Part shown: piece after piece, positions 42,042 through 52,131 of the stretch
How the letters are laid out: every line of letters begins with the position of its first letter
How positions within the stretch are numbered: position 1 is the first letter of the stretch
Source of the DNA: Fretibacterium fastidiosum
Lineage (GTDB): Bacteria > Synergistota > Synergistia > Synergistales > Aminobacteriaceae
Length of the DNA stretch: 64,000 bases
Assembly (NCBI RefSeq): GCF_964642095.1
Contig: NZ_OZ209244.1
Location: 2,046,001-2,110,000 of the forward strand
Direction of reading: 5' to 3'
Notes under the pieces: generated by a model
Database searches by the model: none
What the model was told of the DNA's origin: nothing
Seen by the model: the letters and a program-made list of their open reading frames with translations, nothing else
Made by a program: the position numbers and the translations under genes

Positions 42042-42644
42042 CTAGACGGCGGGCTTCAAGAGCTCCATGAAGATCATCTTGTTGATTTGGGTTTGAAGGT
42101 AGAGGGGCCCGAAGACGACGAGAAGGGCCGCCGACGGCGCGATGGTGTGAACGACGACGGCCTTATCGAGGTATTGGGCGGCATGGGCCTGAAGGATGTC
42201 CTTGACGCGGAAGGCCAGCCAGATGGAGAGAAAGAAGCTTGCGCCGAACACGCAGTGGTTGTATGCCGAGGCCGTCTCGGCGTCTACCCCGATCCCCTCC
42301 CAGGCACCTGGAAGGCTCAGGGCGCCGAGGTAGAGGACCAGCTGGACGATCGTGGCGAAGGCGGGCAGTTTTTTGGGGGAGTTCATGCGGTTCAGCGATC
42401 GTGCCCTCGTCAGATACCAGACGGGGCTGTAGATGCCCATGGTCGCGATCCATAGGAAGGGCAGGGACAGGTCTGAGACGTGCTTGATGGCGGCGAGCCC
42501 TGCCAGCTTCTTCTTCCGCTGAAGTGCCTGTTTCCGCTGGATCTTTTCGTCCAGGAGCATCTCGTCGTAGGGCGTCGGGGAGCCGCAGAAGGAACAGAGC
42601 TCTATTCCCGCTTCCAGAGGGGCTCCGCAGTGCTGACAGATCAT
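42042..42644 (-). CDS. Zinc-ribbon membrane protein of the SPFH cluster
   Basis: A 200-residue protein beginning with a zinc ribbon (CQHCGAPLEAGIELCSFCG at 3-21), a basic helix (KIQRKQALQRKKK) and then about four hydrophobic segments from residue 60 (LPFLWIATMGIYSPVWYLTRARSLNRM resembles DUF4234-type membrane modules). AGGAGGAAAACGACG precedes ATG 42644. It is the first gene of the minus-strand cluster and has a good promoter upstream. Confidence 0.72.
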   Translation of the reverse strand: MICQHCGAPLEAGIELCSFCGSPTPYDEMLLDEKIQRKQALQRKKKLAGLAAIKHVSDLSLPFLWIATMGIYSPVWYLTRARSLNRMNSPKKLPAFATIVQLVLYLGALSLPGAWEGIGVDAETASAYNHCVFGASFFLSIWLAFRVKDILQAHAAQYLDKAVVVHTIAPSAALLVVFGPLYLQTQINKMIFMELLKPAV

Positions 42645-42964
42645 CGTCGTTTTCCTCCTAAAAATTGCTGAACGGGCGAGGCCCGCGCCGCGACACCTAT
42701 TTTCGTCCGCGTTTCGCCGCTTTATTTTGCAGAACGGCGGGGGTTATGTCAATATTGAGTTGCGTTTTCATGGGTGGTTTTTCCTGCCGTATTGAAAACA
42801 AAATCGTGAAGGGGACGAGATGGCGAGAACGAACGACGGAAATTCGTATGGTGGAGTGCCCAAAGATCGCCTGAGTTGGGATAAAATAGTAAAGAGAATG
42901 CCTTGATCGAAATGGAGTGCAAGGTGGTCTTGAGCTTTTGAGTTTCAAAATATAAAGCGAAAGG
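42645..42964. other. Divergent gap between the SPFH cluster and the GLUG gene
   Basis: This 320-bp gap is AT-richer than its flanks. It holds the minus-strand promoter at 42724-42752. For the plus-strand gene, TAAAAT at 42882-42887 is a -10 candidate without a good -35. No gene or RNA structure is seen. Confidence 0.35.
42724..42752 (-). promoter_or_regulatory. Promoter of the SPFH/zinc-ribbon cluster
   Basis: On the minus strand a consensus TTGACA (42752-42747), 17-nt spacer and CAAAAT (42729-42724), about 80 nt before the first gene of the cluster. Confidence 0.55.
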
Positions 42965-44335
42965 ATGTCAAGGTCGATGGTGTCTGTCGAGAGATCGCCG
43001 CGTGAGGGAAAAGCGGGAAAGGGCCTGATGAGGGTTGGCTTTGCTCTCTGTCTTTTATGCGTTCTGAGTTTCACCTTTGTGTTGCCTGAGCTTGCCCCTG
43101 TCTCCGCCGAGGGCGCTCCACGGGTTGTGACCAGGACGCCTGACGGAAAGAGGACGGTGCGGAAGGCGAGGCTACGCAGGAGAGAGGCCGGCAAACGAAA
43201 GGCGGTCTCCCCCTTCACGGGAGGGCGGGGCACCGCAAAGAGCCCATGGACCATCGGCACGGAGGCGCAGCTTCGCGCCTTTGCCGCTTTGGTCAATGGC
43301 GGGAGGAACTACGCGGGCAAGTACGTTCGGCTGACCGCCAACGTGGACCTTGGAGGAAGGGCCTGGGTTCCCATCGGCTTCTCGCGCATCGGTAGAACCC
43401 TGGCGTTCAGCGGCGTCTTTGACGGCAATGGGCACACGATCAGCGGCCTGTCGCTGAAACACGCGGGGAAGGACCCGGTGGGCCTGTTCGGCACGCTCTC
43501 GGGAGCCTACGTCTGCAACCTCACCGTTGAGGACGCCGAGGTGAACGGAGTGACGGAGGTCGGGATCCTGGCCGGTGCCGCGCAGAAGTCCACGGTGAAG
43601 AACGTCTCCGTGTCCGGCTCCGTCGCCGGCAGCCAGAACGTGGGCGGCATGATCGGCAACGCGATGGAGTGCCGCCTCCTGCACTCGGAGTTCATCGGCA
43701 GGGTAAAGGGCGCGGGGGCCAGTGCGGGCGGCATCGCCGGCGGCGCGTTCGGATCCGTCCTGATGAACGTCTCCGTCTCCGGCAGCAGCATCGAGGGGCG
43801 TGAGAACGTGGGGGCCATGGCGGGGACGTTTCAGGCCGGGCTCCTTCAGAATGCTGCAGTCGAGCGCTGCACCGTCGCCGGAACGGAAAACGTCGGCGGC
43901 GTGGCGGGGGCCGCGGCCGGTCCCATCCAGTTTCAATCCGTGGCCTTTGACGGCAACGTGGAGGGCGTGGAGAACGTGGGGGGAGTTCTGGGGTTCAATG
44001 CCCAGGGCACGGTGAAAGACGCCTCGGTCCAGGGCAACGTCATGGGGACGAATCAGGTCGGCGGCGCGTTCGGCCTGTGGCGTGGGGGGACTGCCATGCG
44101 CTGTCTCTCGACGGCCTCCGTGAACGGCAGGGCCAACGTCGGCGGGGTCACCGGGCAGATGGAGAAGGGGCTGCTGGATCACTGCACGTCGGACGAGGAG
44201 GTTCGGGGCGGCGATATCGTGGGGGGACTGATCGGTCGCTACGTCGGCGGCAGGTACACGAACTGCCAGCCGTCCGTGGTTGTACATGCCGGGCTCAAGA
44301 GCGGCCGCGAGATCGGAAACGAGAGCGAAAAATAA
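42965..44335 (+). CDS. Secreted protein with about ten GLUG-type repeats
   Basis: A 456-residue protein with an N-terminal signal segment (VGFALCLLCVLSFTFVLPELAP, cleavage near SAEG), a basic stretch, then a domain starting with GTKSPWTIGTEAQLRAFAALV-like text as in GLUG proteins, and about ten repeats of 22-25 residues centred on VGGxxG (VGLFG, VGILAG, VGGMIG, AGGIAG, VGAMAG, VGGVAG, VGGVLG, VGGAFG, VGGVTG, VGGLIG). The repeats should form a beta-helix, as in adhesins and some surface peptidases. ATG 42965 is adjacent to AAAGG; ATG 42977 is a good alternative. No anchor is visible at the C terminus. Confidence 0.75.
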   Translation: MSRSMVSVERSPREGKAGKGLMRVGFALCLLCVLSFTFVLPELAPVSAEGAPRVVTRTPDGKRTVRKARLRRREAGKRKAVSPFTGGRGTAKSPWTIGTEAQLRAFAALVNGGRNYAGKYVRLTANVDLGGRAWVPIGFSRIGRTLAFSGVFDGNGHTISGLSLKHAGKDPVGLFGTLSGAYVCNLTVEDAEVNGVTEVGILAGAAQKSTVKNVSVSGSVAGSQNVGGMIGNAMECRLLHSEFIGRVKGAGASAGGIAGGAFGSVLMNVSVSGSSIEGRENVGAMAGTFQAGLLQNAAVERCTVAGTENVGGVAGAAAGPIQFQSVAFDGNVEGVENVGGVLGFNAQGTVKDASVQGNVMGTNQVGGAFGLWRGGTAMRCLSTASVNGRANVGGVTGQMEKGLLDHCTSDEEVRGGDIVGGLIGRYVGGRYTNCQPSVVVHAGLKSGREIGNESEK

Positions 44336-44446
44336 TTCGTGAGAAAACAGAGGAGGCGGCCTTTTGGAGCCGTCCCCTTCGTTCATATGAGTCATATGAG
44401 TTGTGATCCATAATTTGTCCGGAATTTGGGGAGGTGCGCTGCAGCG

Positions 44447-44725
44447 ATGAAGAAGGTCACGTTTTTTTACCTTGAGGCCTGCCCCTATTGCAAGAACGCC
44501 CGGAGGGCCATGGATGAACTGAAGGCCGGGGATGCCCGGTATCGGGCGATCGAGATGGATTGGGTGGAGGAGAGCGAGCGCCCGGAGGTGGCTGAGAAGT
44601 ACGATTACTACAGCGTGCCGACGATGTTCATCGGTTCGGAGAAGCTGTACGAGGCGCATAAAGGAGAGGAGTACGAGGAGTGCAAGACCAACGTCAAGCG
44701 CGTCTTTGAAGCGGCGCTTGCGTAA
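44447..44725 (+). CDS. Glutaredoxin-like thioredoxin-fold protein
   Basis: A 92-residue protein starting MKKVTFFYLEACPYCKNA, with the CPYC redox motif at 13-16, and YSVPTMFIG where the family has the cis-proline. GGGGAGGTG lies about 10 nt before ATG 44447. It is probably a small cytoplasmic thiol reductase or redox carrier. The -35 box of the rpsF promoter lies over its last codons. Confidence 0.83.
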   Translation: MKKVTFFYLEACPYCKNARRAMDELKAGDARYRAIEMDWVEESERPEVAEKYDYYSVPTMFIGSEKLYEAHKGEEYEECKTNVKRVFEAALA

Positions 44726-44746
44726 ACCTCTGTCTGTCGTTATAAT
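44718..44746 (+). promoter_or_regulatory. Promoter of the rpsF operon
   Basis: TTGCGT (44718-44723), 17-nt spacer, TATAAT (44741-44746). The -35 overlaps the stop region of the upstream gene. Confidence 0.7.
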
Positions 44747-44760
44747 AAAAAAGTTTTATG

Positions 44761-44801
44761 CCCTGCCTCTTCTTCCGGAAGAGGCCATCAGACCACAGGG
44801 A
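44761..44801 (+). promoter_or_regulatory. rpsF leader structure overlapping the Shine-Dalgarno region
   Basis: An inner hairpin GCCTCTTC (44765-44772)/GAAGAGGC (44778-44785) with loop TTCCG sits inside an outer pairing CCCTG (44761-44765)/CAGGG next to the AGGAGGTGA of rpsF. Autoregulatory S6:S18 leaders are known at rpsF in many bacteria. Here the fit is by position and shape; I do not see the CCG bulge clearly. Confidence 0.45.
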
Positions 44802-44814
44802 GGAGGTGACAGAC

Positions 44815-45096
44815 GTGCGGCATTACGAGATGTTGACCATCCTTAGCGCTGAACTTGAGGACCCCAAGGAGGAGGTCGGCAAGATCGAGGAAGTCGTGCG
44901 CAGTCTGGGAGGCAACGTGACCCAGACGGATGTCTGGGGAAAGAAGGCGCTGGCCTACCCCATTCAGAAGAAATCCGAGGGGAACTACGTGCTCTTCAAT
45001 TTTGACCTTGAGCCGGCGGCGACCTTTGAGCTGCGCCGTATCCTTGGATTGCGTTCCAACGTCTATCGTCAGATGATCATCCTTTTGGACGAGTAG
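44815..45096 (+). CDS. rpsF: 30S ribosomal protein S6
   Basis: A 93-residue S6 with the usual VRHYEMLTILSAEL start and WGKKALAYPIQKKSEGNYVLFNFD centre. GTG 44815 is 5 nt after a full AGGAGGTGA, which settles the start. First gene of rpsF-ssb-rpsR. Confidence 0.95.
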   Translation: MRHYEMLTILSAELEDPKEEVGKIEEVVRSLGGNVTQTDVWGKKALAYPIQKKSEGNYVLFNFDLEPAATFELRRILGLRSNVYRQMIILLDE

Positions 45097-45110
45097 GGGA
45101 GGGAACGGCC

Positions 45111-45638
45111 ATGGCCAGAGGGTTCAATAAAGTGGTTCTTATGGGCAATCTCGCCCGCGATCCAGACGTTCGCTACACGGTGGAGAGGCGGGCGTGGGCC
45201 CGTTTCACCGTGGCGGTCGGCTATGCGTGGAAGAACAAGAGCGGGGAGTATCAGGATGGAACGGACTTTATATCCGTCGTCGCCTGGGGCCCTCTGGCGG
45301 AGCGCTGCGGCCGCTACCTCAAGAAGGGAAGCGGCGTCCTCGTGGAGGGCCGGATACGTTCGCGCAGCTACGACGCGCGCGACGGGTCCGGGAAGAAATA
45401 CGTGACGGAGGTGGAGGCGGGGGAGGTCGTCTTCGTGGGTGGAAAGAGGACCTCGGACGAGGGGGTCCCCTACGACCCCCAGGCTGCCCCCGATTCCTCC
45501 TCGCCGTCCTCCTTCTCCAGCGACGAGGATTTCGGCAAGAGCATCCACGAGAAGGGGTTCAGCGACGACTTCCCGATGGATTTTGCGGAGATGGAAAAGG
45601 ACGCCAACAAGAGCGCCGAATCGGACATCCCCTTTTGA
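45111..45638 (+). CDS. ssb: Single-stranded DNA-binding protein
   Basis: A 175-residue SSB with an OB-fold start FNKVVLMGNLARDPDVRYT, DFISVVAWGPLAERCGRYLKKG, a serine/aspartate-rich linker and the partner-binding C-terminal tip ESDIPF. It lies between rpsF and rpsR as in many bacteria. GGGAGGGAACGGCC precedes the ATG. Confidence 0.95.
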   Translation: MARGFNKVVLMGNLARDPDVRYTVERRAWARFTVAVGYAWKNKSGEYQDGTDFISVVAWGPLAERCGRYLKKGSGVLVEGRIRSRSYDARDGSGKKYVTEVEAGEVVFVGGKRTSDEGVPYDPQAAPDSSSPSSFSSDEDFGKSIHEKGFSDDFPMDFAEMEKDANKSAESDIPF

Positions 45639-45733
45639 CGAGGGCGTCCGAGAGGACCTTCGTGGGAGCTGCCTGTCCGGGCAAGCGCTCCTCTGTCGGC
45701 GGTCCGTGGGGATTTTTAAGGAGGATATCTTAG

Positions 45734-46012
45734 ATGAACGGAGAGAGGGAGAGCAGGCCCGCAGGCGCCGCCGCGCCGCGCGGCGGTATGCGCAGGGGCT
45801 CCAAACGACGCCCCAAGTTCTGCTATTACTGCGTTGAGAAGCAGGAAAAGGTCGACTACAAAGACGTTGAGAAGCTGCGCAAGTACATCAGCGAGCGGGG
45901 AAAGATCGTTCCGCGCCGCGTCACGGGGAACTGCGCAAAGCACCAGAGGCTTTTGACCGAGGCCATCAAGAGGGCGCGCTACATGGCGCTCCTGCCTTAC
46001 TCGCTGGACTGA
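45734..46012 (+). CDS. rpsR: 30S ribosomal protein S18
   Basis: A 92-residue S18. After a disordered N-terminal extension, RRPKFCYYCVEKQEKVDYKDVEKLRKYI and the final HQRLLTEAIKRARYMALLPY are canonical; one CxxC remains, so it may be a zinc-binding (C+) form in part. AAGGAGGATATCTTAG precedes the ATG. A terminator-like hairpin follows. Confidence 0.95.
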   Translation: MNGERESRPAGAAAPRGGMRRGSKRRPKFCYYCVEKQEKVDYKDVEKLRKYISERGKIVPRRVTGNCAKHQRLLTEAIKRARYMALLPYSLD

Positions 46013-46073
46013 TCCTCTCCTGTTGCGCGAGGGGGCATCTGTTCTTTGACGGGATGTCGGCTGAAATTTCATG

Positions 46074-46101
46074 GGGAGAAGCCACAGGGCTCTCCCTTTT
46101 T
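46074..46101 (+). terminator. Intrinsic terminator after rpsR
   Basis: GGGAGA (46074-46079) pairs with TCTCCC (46091-46096), extended by GCC/GGC with a one-base bulge, and is followed by T5. Confidence 0.65.
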
Positions 46102-46123
46102 CATTCCTTGAAGGGGGTGGACT

Positions 46124-47083
46124 ATGCCGGGGCCGGAGAGCGTTTTTAAACAAAGAACCCTTGGCCGTGTGGTCTTTTTTTCCCTTTTGACGGTCCTTCT
46201 CTTGAAGGTGAAGGACTACGTTCCGGCGGTGACCTTCTGGGGGTTGTTCTTCTCCCCACTGCCGCTCGCCCTCCTGGGGTGCCGGGAGGGGCGCAGGTCG
46301 TTGGGGCTGGGAGTGCTCCTGACGGGGGGGCTGACGGCGCTCCTCCTGTCGATCCCTTCCGCCCTGTACTTCGTAACCGCTTCGGCTCCCCTCTCCGCTG
46401 CCCTTGCCGCGAGTTCAAGGAAGAGCTGGAGCGGAGGAGAGGCACTTCTGGCCTGCACCTTCGTGTCCGTCACAGAGAAGCTGTTCTTCTTCTTCCTCCT
46501 CTGGGCGCTGACGGGGCGCAACTTTTTGGCCCCTGACGCCGGACAGGTGGAGGAGATGATGGGGCGGCTGTACGCGGGCTTCTCGTCCGGTTTTCGAGAG
46601 ACGATCTCGACGCAGGAAAATATGAGACAGGCCGCTGCGTTGCTGCCCTACATGACGCCCTCGATGCTCCTTCTCTACGCGGGGTTGGATGCGCTCTGCA
46701 ACTACAAGCTGTGCGGGTATTTTCAGCGAGGTCAGGCGCACCGCCCGCCCGCCCTGCCCGCCTTTACGGAATGGCGTTTCCCAAAGTCCCTGCTGTCGGC
46801 GTTTTTCCTCGCTTTCGTCATCAACCTCCTGTGGGGGCTGGACGACTGGAGGGCAGGTGCCCTGTTTGCGGCCAACCTGGAGCTGGTCCTGAACGTCCTC
46901 TTTTTCGTCGAGGGCCTTTCCCTGGCCTTCTGGTGGATAGGGCGACGAGGGGTGGGCCCCGTCCTTCGGACGTTGGCCGCCGTCCTGTTCCTGATCCCTC
47001 TGGCGTGGCCGTGGCAGGTGCTCATGGGCATCGGCGACATCGTCTTCGACTTCAGGAGCAGGGCGACGCGCCGCAGGACGTAG
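46124..47083 (+). CDS. DUF2232 (YybS-like) membrane protein
   Basis: A 319-residue membrane protein with about eight hydrophobic segments, in the position of yybS before rplI-dnaB. The segments AVTFWGLFFSPLPLALLGCREGRRSLGLGVLL and YMTPSMLLLYAGLDALCNYKLC fit DUF2232. GAAGGGGGTGGACT precedes the ATG. Function of the family is unknown. In Bacillus the c-di-AMP phosphodiesterase gdpP follows yybS; here it does not. Confidence 0.72.
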   Translation: MPGPESVFKQRTLGRVVFFSLLTVLLLKVKDYVPAVTFWGLFFSPLPLALLGCREGRRSLGLGVLLTGGLTALLLSIPSALYFVTASAPLSAALAASSRKSWSGGEALLACTFVSVTEKLFFFFLLWALTGRNFLAPDAGQVEEMMGRLYAGFSSGFRETISTQENMRQAAALLPYMTPSMLLLYAGLDALCNYKLCGYFQRGQAHRPPALPAFTEWRFPKSLLSAFFLAFVINLLWGLDDWRAGALFAANLELVLNVLFFVEGLSLAFWWIGRRGVGPVLRTLAAVLFLIPLAWPWQVLMGIGDIVFDFRSRATRRRT

Positions 47084-47178
47084 GGTGCGGGTAATGCCTT
47101 CAGGGAAGCGCCGATCGGCCTTAGGTCGGTGTTTTCCCGACGCGGGGACTTTTGTGCTTTTTGAAGGGAGAATCTTTC

Positions 47179-47631
47179 ATGCAGGTGATTTTAAAGGCGG
47201 ACGTCAATAAGGTGGGCAGCGCCGGCGCGCTTGTGAACGTCAGCGACGGGTACGCCCGCAACTTCCTCTTTCCGCGGGGGCTTGCCGTCGAGGCGACCCC
47301 CAGCAAGGTGGCGGCGTGGAAGGAGGAACAGGCCAACAAGAGGAAAAAGGAGGCGAAACAGCTCCAGGAGGCTGAGGAGACGAAGAAGGGGCTTCAGGGA
47401 AAGGCCGTGAGGATCGAGGCGAAGGCGGGGGAGAATGGGAAGCTCTTTGGGAGCATCACCACGGCTCAGGTGGCCGAGGCCCTGAGCCGGCAGTACGGTC
47501 GGACGGTGGACAAGCGCGACATCAAAATGGACGACGTCATCAAGCAGCCGGGCAGTTTTCCCTTCGCGCTGAAGCTGCACGCCGGCGTCCACGCGGACAT
47601 GACGCTGTCTGTGACCACCCAGAAAGACTGA
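47179..47631 (+). CDS. rplI: 50S ribosomal protein L9
   Basis: A 150-residue L9: MQVILKADVNKVGSAGALVNVSDGYARNFLFPRGLAVEAT is the conserved N domain, followed by the long charged central helix (AWKEEQANKRKKEAKQLQEAEETKK) and the C domain (NGKLFGSITTAQVAEAL). GAAGGGAGAATCTTTC precedes ATG 47179. dnaB follows after 5 bp. Confidence 0.95.
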   Translation: MQVILKADVNKVGSAGALVNVSDGYARNFLFPRGLAVEATPSKVAAWKEEQANKRKKEAKQLQEAEETKKGLQGKAVRIEAKAGENGKLFGSITTAQVAEALSRQYGRTVDKRDIKMDDVIKQPGSFPFALKLHAGVHADMTLSVTTQKD

Positions 47632-47636
47632 ACCGA

Positions 47637-48971
47637 ATGCAGCTTTACGACAGGGTCCCGCCCCAGAACCTGGACGCGGAGCGGGCCGTTCTGGGCGCGT
47701 GCCTTCTCGAGCACGAGGCCCTGGGGGTCGCCCTGGAGACCCTGAGGCCGGAGGATTTTTACGACCTCAACCACCGAGCCGCCTACGAGGTGATGGGGGA
47801 GATGTTCAACGCCAGCCGGCCCGTGGACCTTGTCACCATCGGGGATGAGCTGGCCCGGCGCGGCGTCTTTGACAAGCTGGGGGGACAGCCCTTCCTCGCC
47901 GCCCTGGTGGCGGAGGTCCCGACGACGGCCAACATCGCCTTCCACGCGGGCATCGTGCGGGAGAAGTCCGTCCGTCGCCGGCTGATCGACGCGGGGAGCA
48001 AGATCGTCAGCCTGGCGTATTCGAGCGAGCTGGAGAGCGCCATGATCGTGGATGAGGCGGAGCGAGCCGTCTTTGAGGTCTCCCAGCGCAACAATCGGGC
48101 CGACTTCCGCCCCGTCAGCGACATTCTGGGCAGGACGTTTCAGAACATCGAGCAGCGCTATCAGGAGAGCGGATCGGACGTCAGCGGCTTCGAGTCCAGC
48201 TTTGCGGATCTGGACCGTTTGACGGCCGGTTTTCAGCCCGGAAGCCTGAACATCATCGCCGCGCGTCCCTCCATGGGAAAGACGGCCTTCGCCCTCAACA
48301 TCGCGCAGTTCGGGGGCGGCGGAAGCCGGTCGGCCGTCCTGATCTTCAGCCTTGAGATGTCCGCGGAACAGCTGGTGCAGCGTATGCTGGCGGCGCAGTC
48401 CGAGGTGGACCTCCAGGCGATGAACACCGGGACCATGAGCAGGGGGGACTGGGACGAGCTTCAGAATGCCGCCGGCGTGCTGACGCAGAGGCCCATCTTC
48501 ATCGACGACAGCTCCATGCTGACCACGATGGATTTTCGGGCGCGCTGCCGCAGGTTCAAGTCCCGCTACCCGACCCTGGGGCTCGTGATCGTGGATTACC
48601 TGCAGCTGATGAGCTTTGGCGGCCGTCAGACGGACAACCGCCAACAGGAGGTCTCCGAGATCTCCCGCATGTTGAAAGGGGTCGCCCGCGAGTTGGCCTG
48701 CCCCGTCATCGCCCTCTCCCAGCTGTCGCGCGAGACGGAAAAACGCCCCGACAAGAAGCCGATGCTCTCGGACCTCCGGGATTCGGGAGCCATTGAGCAG
48801 GACGCGGACACGGTGATGTTCCTCTATCGAAGGGACTACTACGAGGAGACCCAGCCTGGGGTGGACAGCGAGGCTCAGCTGACCCTGGCAAAGAACCGAA
48901 ACGGCCCGACGGACACGATCACCCTCGTCTTTCAAAGGGAGATTACGCGCTTTCGCAGCTGGAAGGGTTAA
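47637..48971 (+). CDS. dnaB: Replicative DNA helicase DnaB
   Basis: A 444-residue hexameric 5'-3' helicase. The N-terminal domain (RVPPQNLDAERAVLGACLLEHEAL) is followed by a RecA-like domain with Walker A ARPSMGKTAFALNIA near 218-232, IFSLEMSAEQLVQRMLA, LVIVDYLQLM (Walker B) and DLRDSGAIEQDADTVMFLYR. No intein. The start lies 5 bp after the rplI stop with no strong ribosome-binding site, so translational coupling is likely. Confidence 0.96.
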   Translation: MQLYDRVPPQNLDAERAVLGACLLEHEALGVALETLRPEDFYDLNHRAAYEVMGEMFNASRPVDLVTIGDELARRGVFDKLGGQPFLAALVAEVPTTANIAFHAGIVREKSVRRRLIDAGSKIVSLAYSSELESAMIVDEAERAVFEVSQRNNRADFRPVSDILGRTFQNIEQRYQESGSDVSGFESSFADLDRLTAGFQPGSLNIIAARPSMGKTAFALNIAQFGGGGSRSAVLIFSLEMSAEQLVQRMLAAQSEVDLQAMNTGTMSRGDWDELQNAAGVLTQRPIFIDDSSMLTTMDFRARCRRFKSRYPTLGLVIVDYLQLMSFGGRQTDNRQQEVSEISRMLKGVARELACPVIALSQLSRETEKRPDKKPMLSDLRDSGAIEQDADTVMFLYRRDYYEETQPGVDSEAQLTLAKNRNGPTDTITLVFQREITRFRSWKG

Positions 48972-49010
48972 GGAAAAGGGGACCGGTCGATGGACGGTCC
49001 CCTTTTCCTT
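48970..49010 (+). terminator. Intrinsic terminator after dnaB
   Basis: A perfect 15-bp stem (48970-48984 with 48996-49010), overlapping the dnaB stop, with an 11-nt loop. The rest of the 308-bp gap to clpB (to 49279) holds the clpB promoter and leader structure listed next and a GC-rich stretch without a gene. Confidence 0.8.
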
Positions 49011-49159
49011 GCAGGTGTCGCGCGCTGACGCCCGCCCCGCGTTTTTTGGGATTGCACCCATCTATAAGGCCATAGGGGGCCGGCGGCCTCCGCAGGCACG
49101 CGCCCCCGCACCTGCCGCCCGGTCGTCGGTTCGAAAGGCCGATTACGAAAAATAACCGA

Positions 49160-49187
49160 TTGCGGGCATAAAACCTTTCTCTATAAT
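49160..49187 (+). promoter_or_regulatory. Promoter of clpB
   Basis: TTGCGG (49160-49165), 16-nt spacer, TATAAT (49182-49187), about 93 bp before ATG 49280. No CIRCE element is present. Confidence 0.6.
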
Positions 49188-49190
49188 TTT

Positions 49191-49233
49191 GGTCATTATT
49201 GGTCAGGGATTGAGGCCTACGGGGCCTTTGACC
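49191..49233 (+). promoter_or_regulatory. clpB leader repeats and stem-loop
   Basis: GGTCA occurs at 49191 and 49201 (10-bp spacing). The second pairs with TGACC (49229-49233), and AGGCC (49213-49217) pairs with GGCCT (49223-49227) inside it. It lies at or just after the expected transcription start, so it may be an operator or a leader hairpin. Confidence 0.35.
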
Positions 49234-49279
49234 AGGGACGATAGATCAAGAATATACCCTTCATGGGGAGGTTATAGGC

Positions 49280-51892
<2,613 letters not shown>

Positions 51893-51906
51893 GGGGTGGG
51901 GTTAAG

Positions 51907-51947
51907 AGCGGGCAGCAGGCCAGACCGATGAACGGCCGCTGCCCGCT
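51907..51947 (+). terminator. Terminator-like hairpin after clpB
   Basis: AGCGGGCAGC (51907-51916) pairs with GCTGCCCGCT (51938-51947), with GGCC/GGCC able to pair inside. A second perfect 10-bp hairpin lies at 51987-52013. Neither has a strong T tract. Confidence 0.5.
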
Positions 51948-52131
51948 TCGCGTTCGGATGGGGAAAGGCCTACCGGCTGACCTTCACGCGCAGGGAGACG
52001 TCCTCCCTGCGCGGAATGAAACTGGATGTGTTTTTGTAGAGGGGTTGTGGTATGCTTTGATTGTCAACGCGCGTTTTGACCTGCGTTTTGCGGAGGGCGC
52101 GCGGCGTGACGAATCGTGAGGGGGGAACAGG

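Noticed and set aside
42697..42770. A 24-codon minus-strand peptide (starting MKTQLNIDIT) upstream of the SPFH cluster.
   Set aside because: Its ATG lies upstream of the proposed promoter and its frame overlaps the -35 and -10 boxes, so it would not be on that transcript.
49011..49279. A CIRCE operator upstream of clpB.
   Set aside because: The TTAGCACTC-N9-GAGTGCTAA pattern is absent; only GGTCA repeats are present.
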